From contig CANPZA010000058.1 of NCBI GenBank assembly GCA_947588915.1, positions 1-9,311 on the forward strand: a stretch of DNA of 9,311 nucleotides, read 5' to 3'. The translations under genes and the position numbers were made by a program. The notes under the pieces are model-generated. The model worked only from the letters and a program-made list of their open reading frames with translations, was not told the DNA's origin and did not search any database. Positions within the stretch are counted from its first letter, which is position 1, and every line of letters starts with the position of its first letter. The stretch is from an uncultured Clostridia bacterium. Lineage in GTDB: Bacteria > Bacillota_A > Clostridia > TANB77 > CAG-508. Positions 7,560 to 9,311 of this stretch are shown here, one piece after another.

Positions 7560-7583
7560 AAGGAAGAATTAATCTTCCTTTTT
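7558..7583. terminator. Bidirectional intrinsic terminator between convergent genes
   Basis: AAAAGGAAGA (7558-7567) pairs perfectly with TCTTCCTTTT (7573-7582) around a 5-base loop. T-tracts follow in both directions, T at 7579-7583 on the plus strand and the A-run plus TTTT at 7553-7561 read on the minus strand. It serves the yqfC-to-metallopeptidase operon and the convergent DUF4364 gene. Confidence 0.85.
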
Positions 7584-8120
7584 ATTGTCTTGTAATAATA
7601 AATTTAGAATTTGAGGGTAAATAAAAGTGGCATTTTTATTCCAATTATCTACAATACGTTTCGCTCTATCTCTGGAACCTGCAAAAGTTTTTACCTCAAA
7701 TATAGTTTCATTATTTTCAACGATTTTACATTTTATAGTGTATTCATTTTCATTTTTAGGAATAAATTCAGCAGTTATAGAAGAAGCTTCTTCTATAGAA
7801 GGAAATTCTTTGTTAAATATATTATCTGCTTTTAATTTTGTAAGACCTGGTAATACATCTTTTGTAAGATTATAAGCTTCTTTGCCTTTTGAAGTGATTT
7901 TAACAACTATTTCTGCTTCTTTTGTGTAACTACCTACTAAATTGGAATCTATTAAATCAGTAAGTAACTGTTTAAAATAGAAATAATTCATATTATTTAT
8001 AGAAGTTATAATATTGAATAAATCATCTTGTTTAAATTCTTTGTTACTTAAGTTTAATATATATAAGATTAATACTTTATTTTCAGCCAAAATAGTAGTG
8101 TCATCTGAATTTAAACTCAT
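7569..8120 (-). CDS. DUF4364 family winged-helix protein
   Basis: The protein is 183 residues. The N-terminal part (about 10-85) reads as a winged helix-turn-helix: LAENKVLILYILNLSN, then MNYFYFKQLLTDLIDSNLV, and a wing-like EIVVKITSKGKEAYNLT. The C-terminal half is beta-rich with a conserved FAGSRDRAKRIVDNWN segment. This matches DUF4364, a clostridial family of predicted DNA-binding proteins without an established role. The start at 8120 is supported by AAGGGGTG on the minus strand (8129-8136). The gene is divergent from ldh across 112 bases with overlapping promoter elements, so it may regulate itself and ldh; that is inference. Its stop codon lies in the loop of the shared terminator. Confidence 0.87.
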   Translation of the reverse strand: MSLNSDDTTILAENKVLILYILNLSNKEFKQDDLFNIITSINNMNYFYFKQLLTDLIDSNLVGSYTKEAEIVVKITSKGKEAYNLTKDVLPGLTKLKADNIFNKEFPSIEEASSITAEFIPKNENEYTIKCKIVENNETIFEVKTFAGSRDRAKRIVDNWNKNATFIYPQILNLLLQDNKKED

Positions 8121-8153
8121 TCTAATTACACCCCTTAACTTGCTTTTTTTCGT

Positions 8154-8182
8154 ATTATATCATAAAATATGTAAAAAGTAAA
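8154..8182 (-). promoter_or_regulatory. Predicted sigma-A-type promoter for the DUF4364 gene
   Basis: Read on the minus strand, TTTACT (8177-8182) is followed after exactly 17 bases by a perfect TATAAT (8154-8159). The -10 box lies 33 bases upstream of the DUF4364 start codon, leaving room for the ribosome binding site at 8129-8136. Confidence 0.7.
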
Positions 8183-8208
8183 CTAAAATTATGAATATGT
8201 GCTATAAT
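8179..8208 (+). promoter_or_regulatory. Predicted promoter for ldh (extended -10)
   Basis: A perfect TATAAT lies at 8203-8208 with TG at 8200-8201, giving the extended -10 pattern TGnTATAAT. The best -35 with acceptable spacing is weak (TAAACT, 8179-8184, 18-base spacer). The ldh ribosome binding site AGGAGGT follows at 8218-8224, so the leader is short, about 18 bases. The weak -35 overlaps the -35 of the divergent DUF4364 promoter. Confidence 0.65.
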
Positions 8209-8232
8209 AACAATTATAGGAGGTAAATCATT

Positions 8233-9192
8233 ATGAAAAAAGGAAAAATAGTTTTAATAGGAACTGGATTTGTAGGTATGAGTATGGCATATTCTATGTT
8301 GAATAGAGGAGGCATTGAAGAACTGGTTTTAGTAGATATAGATAAGGAAAAAACTATAGGAGAAGAAATGGATTTATCACATGGATTACCATTTGCACCA
8401 CAAAAAATGATAATAAGAGCAGGTGATTATAATGAATGTAGAGATGCAGAAATTGTTGTAATAACAGCAGGAGTAGCACAAAAGCCTGGACAAACAAGAT
8501 TGGAATTAGCAGAGGTTAATACCAAAATAATGAAGCAAATAACACAAAATATTATAGAAAGTGGATTTAGTGGAATAATTATAGTAGCAAGTAATCCTGT
8601 TGACTTAATGTCATATGTAGTTTGGAAAGTATCAGGATTTCCAAAGAATAAAATAATAGGTACAGGAACTGTTTTAGATACAGCAAGACTTCGTTATTTA
8701 ATAGCAGATTATTTTAAAATATCAAGTAAAAATGTTCATGCATATATAATGGGAGAACATGGAGATTCTTCCTTTGTACCTTGGGAACATGCATATATTG
8801 GTTGTAAAAAAGTAAAAGATATTATGAAGGAATATGACCATCCAATAGAAGATTTACAAAAAATACATGAAGGAGTTGTTAATGCTGCATATGAAATTAT
8901 AGAAAAGAAGAAAGCAACATATTATGGGATAGGAATGTCATTAAATAGGCTAGTGAGAGCTGTTTTAGATGATGAAAACTCTATTTTAACAGTTTCTACT
9001 TATCTGGAAAATAAATATGGTCAAAATGATATTTATATAGGAGTTCCTTCTATTATTAATAGAAATGGTGTAAGAGAAGTTATAGAATTAAATCTAAATG
9101 CTGAGGAACAAAAGAAATTAGATAATAGTTGTGAGTTAATAAAAAATATGAGAAAAGAATCTATTGAAAATATAATATTAAAAAAAGATTAG
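8233..9192 (+). CDS. ldh: L-lactate dehydrogenase
   Basis: This NAD-dependent enzyme reduces pyruvate to L-lactate, regenerating NAD+ during fermentation. The protein is 319 residues, full length. Visible features are the GTGFVG nucleotide-binding loop (10-15), D35 for NAD ribose binding, and the loop AQKPGQTRLEL in which Q83 matches the lactate-specific glutamine (Q102 in classical numbering) and R89 the catalytic-loop arginine. Also present are SNPVD (N121), D149 and R152, the catalytic histidine H176 in GEHGDS, and T229 in KATYYGIGMSLNRL. R154 and H169 match the residues that bind fructose 1,6-bisphosphate in allosteric bacterial enzymes, so activation by that sugar is plausible. The glutamine and the ATYYG motif favour lactate over malate dehydrogenase. 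AGGAGGT lies 8 bases from the ATG. It is apparently a single-gene transcript. Confidence 0.95.
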   Translation: MKKGKIVLIGTGFVGMSMAYSMLNRGGIEELVLVDIDKEKTIGEEMDLSHGLPFAPQKMIIRAGDYNECRDAEIVVITAGVAQKPGQTRLELAEVNTKIMKQITQNIIESGFSGIIIVASNPVDLMSYVVWKVSGFPKNKIIGTGTVLDTARLRYLIADYFKISSKNVHAYIMGEHGDSSFVPWEHAYIGCKKVKDIMKEYDHPIEDLQKIHEGVVNAAYEIIEKKKATYYGIGMSLNRLVRAVLDDENSILTVSTYLENKYGQNDIYIGVPSIINRNGVREVIELNLNAEEQKKLDNSCELIKNMRKESIENIILKKD

Positions 9193-9220
9193 GAACATTA
9201 AAAAGTGTTCCTAATTTTTT
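9188..9220 (+). terminator. Intrinsic terminator of ldh
   Basis: ATTAGGAACA (9188-9197) pairs perfectly with TGTTCCTAAT (9206-9215) around an 8-base loop, followed by a run of T to 9220. The stem starts inside the last codons and includes the TAG stop (9190-9192). A-T pairs can extend it beyond a G-T wobble. Confidence 0.9.
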
Positions 9221-9265
9221 GTAGAAAAAAGTCAAAAATTGCGATGAATTTTATGTCTAAAGTTA

Positions 9266-9294
9266 TTGAAAATTATGGATTTATGTGTTTTAAT
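9266..9294 (+). promoter_or_regulatory. Candidate promoter pointing out of the right edge
   Basis: TTGAAA (9266-9271) and TTTAAT (9289-9294) are separated by 17 bases, with TG at 9286-9287 as an extended -10. Each box matches the consensus at five of six positions. It follows directly after the ldh terminator, as expected for a new transcription unit. No coding start is seen before the window ends at 9311. Confidence 0.5.
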
Positions 9295-9311
9295 ATATTT
9301 GTGTAATTATT

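Noticed and set aside
7611..7875. Plus-strand ORFs of 74 and 82 codons
   Set aside because: They are shadows of the minus-strand DUF4364 gene, which has a family match, promoter and ribosome binding site.
9221..9311. A coding start at the right edge
   Set aside because: Several ATGs occur but none has a ribosome binding site and an open frame long enough to judge before the window ends.

Overview
This is a very AT-rich window (roughly a quarter G+C by eye). It uses AGA for arginine and ATA for isoleucine almost exclusively, has strong AGGAGG-type ribosome binding sites, and carries endospore genes (yqfC, yqfD and a pdaA remnant). It therefore looks like an anaerobic, low-GC, spore-forming Firmicute of the class Clostridia. 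No gene here allows a species-level placement.

Left part (1 to about 1800): the right-hand end of an integrated mobile element. A 39-codon ORF is followed 6 bases later by a large serine recombinase of the TnpX/site-specific recombinase type. Its reading frame is broken once, by an apparent extra base near 1152-1155, between the two cysteine pairs of its zinc ribbon. Immediately beyond it, with no start codon or ribosome binding site, lies the 3' two thirds of a polysaccharide deacetylase of the PdaA (muramic delta-lactam, spore cortex) family. The recombinase gene therefore ends within about 40 bases of a truncated sporulation gene, which suggests the element integrated into pdaA.

Middle (2241-7559): seven tightly packed, same-strand genes, probably one operon. 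They are yqfC, yqfD, a 401-aa protein I do not recognise, ybeY (rRNA maturation endonuclease), a DUF3048/YerB-type membrane-anchored protein, a YlbF/YmcA-family protein, and a small multi-pass membrane protein with an HExxH metallopeptidase motif. In many Firmicutes yqfC-yqfD is followed by phoH (and often an HD-domain gene) before ybeY. Here the unrecognised gene occupies that slot. The operon ends at a hairpin that also terminates the opposing gene.

Right part (7569-9311): a DUF4364 winged-helix protein on the minus strand is divergent from an L-lactate dehydrogenase gene. Their predicted promoters share the same -35 region. The ldh gene ends in a strong intrinsic terminator, and a good promoter candidate near 9266-9294 points out of the window.

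I see no CRISPR array, tRNA, rRNA or clear riboswitch. The items most worth following are the recombinase/pdaA junction, the 401-aa protein with an apparent internal duplication in the phoH slot, and the membrane metallopeptidase.
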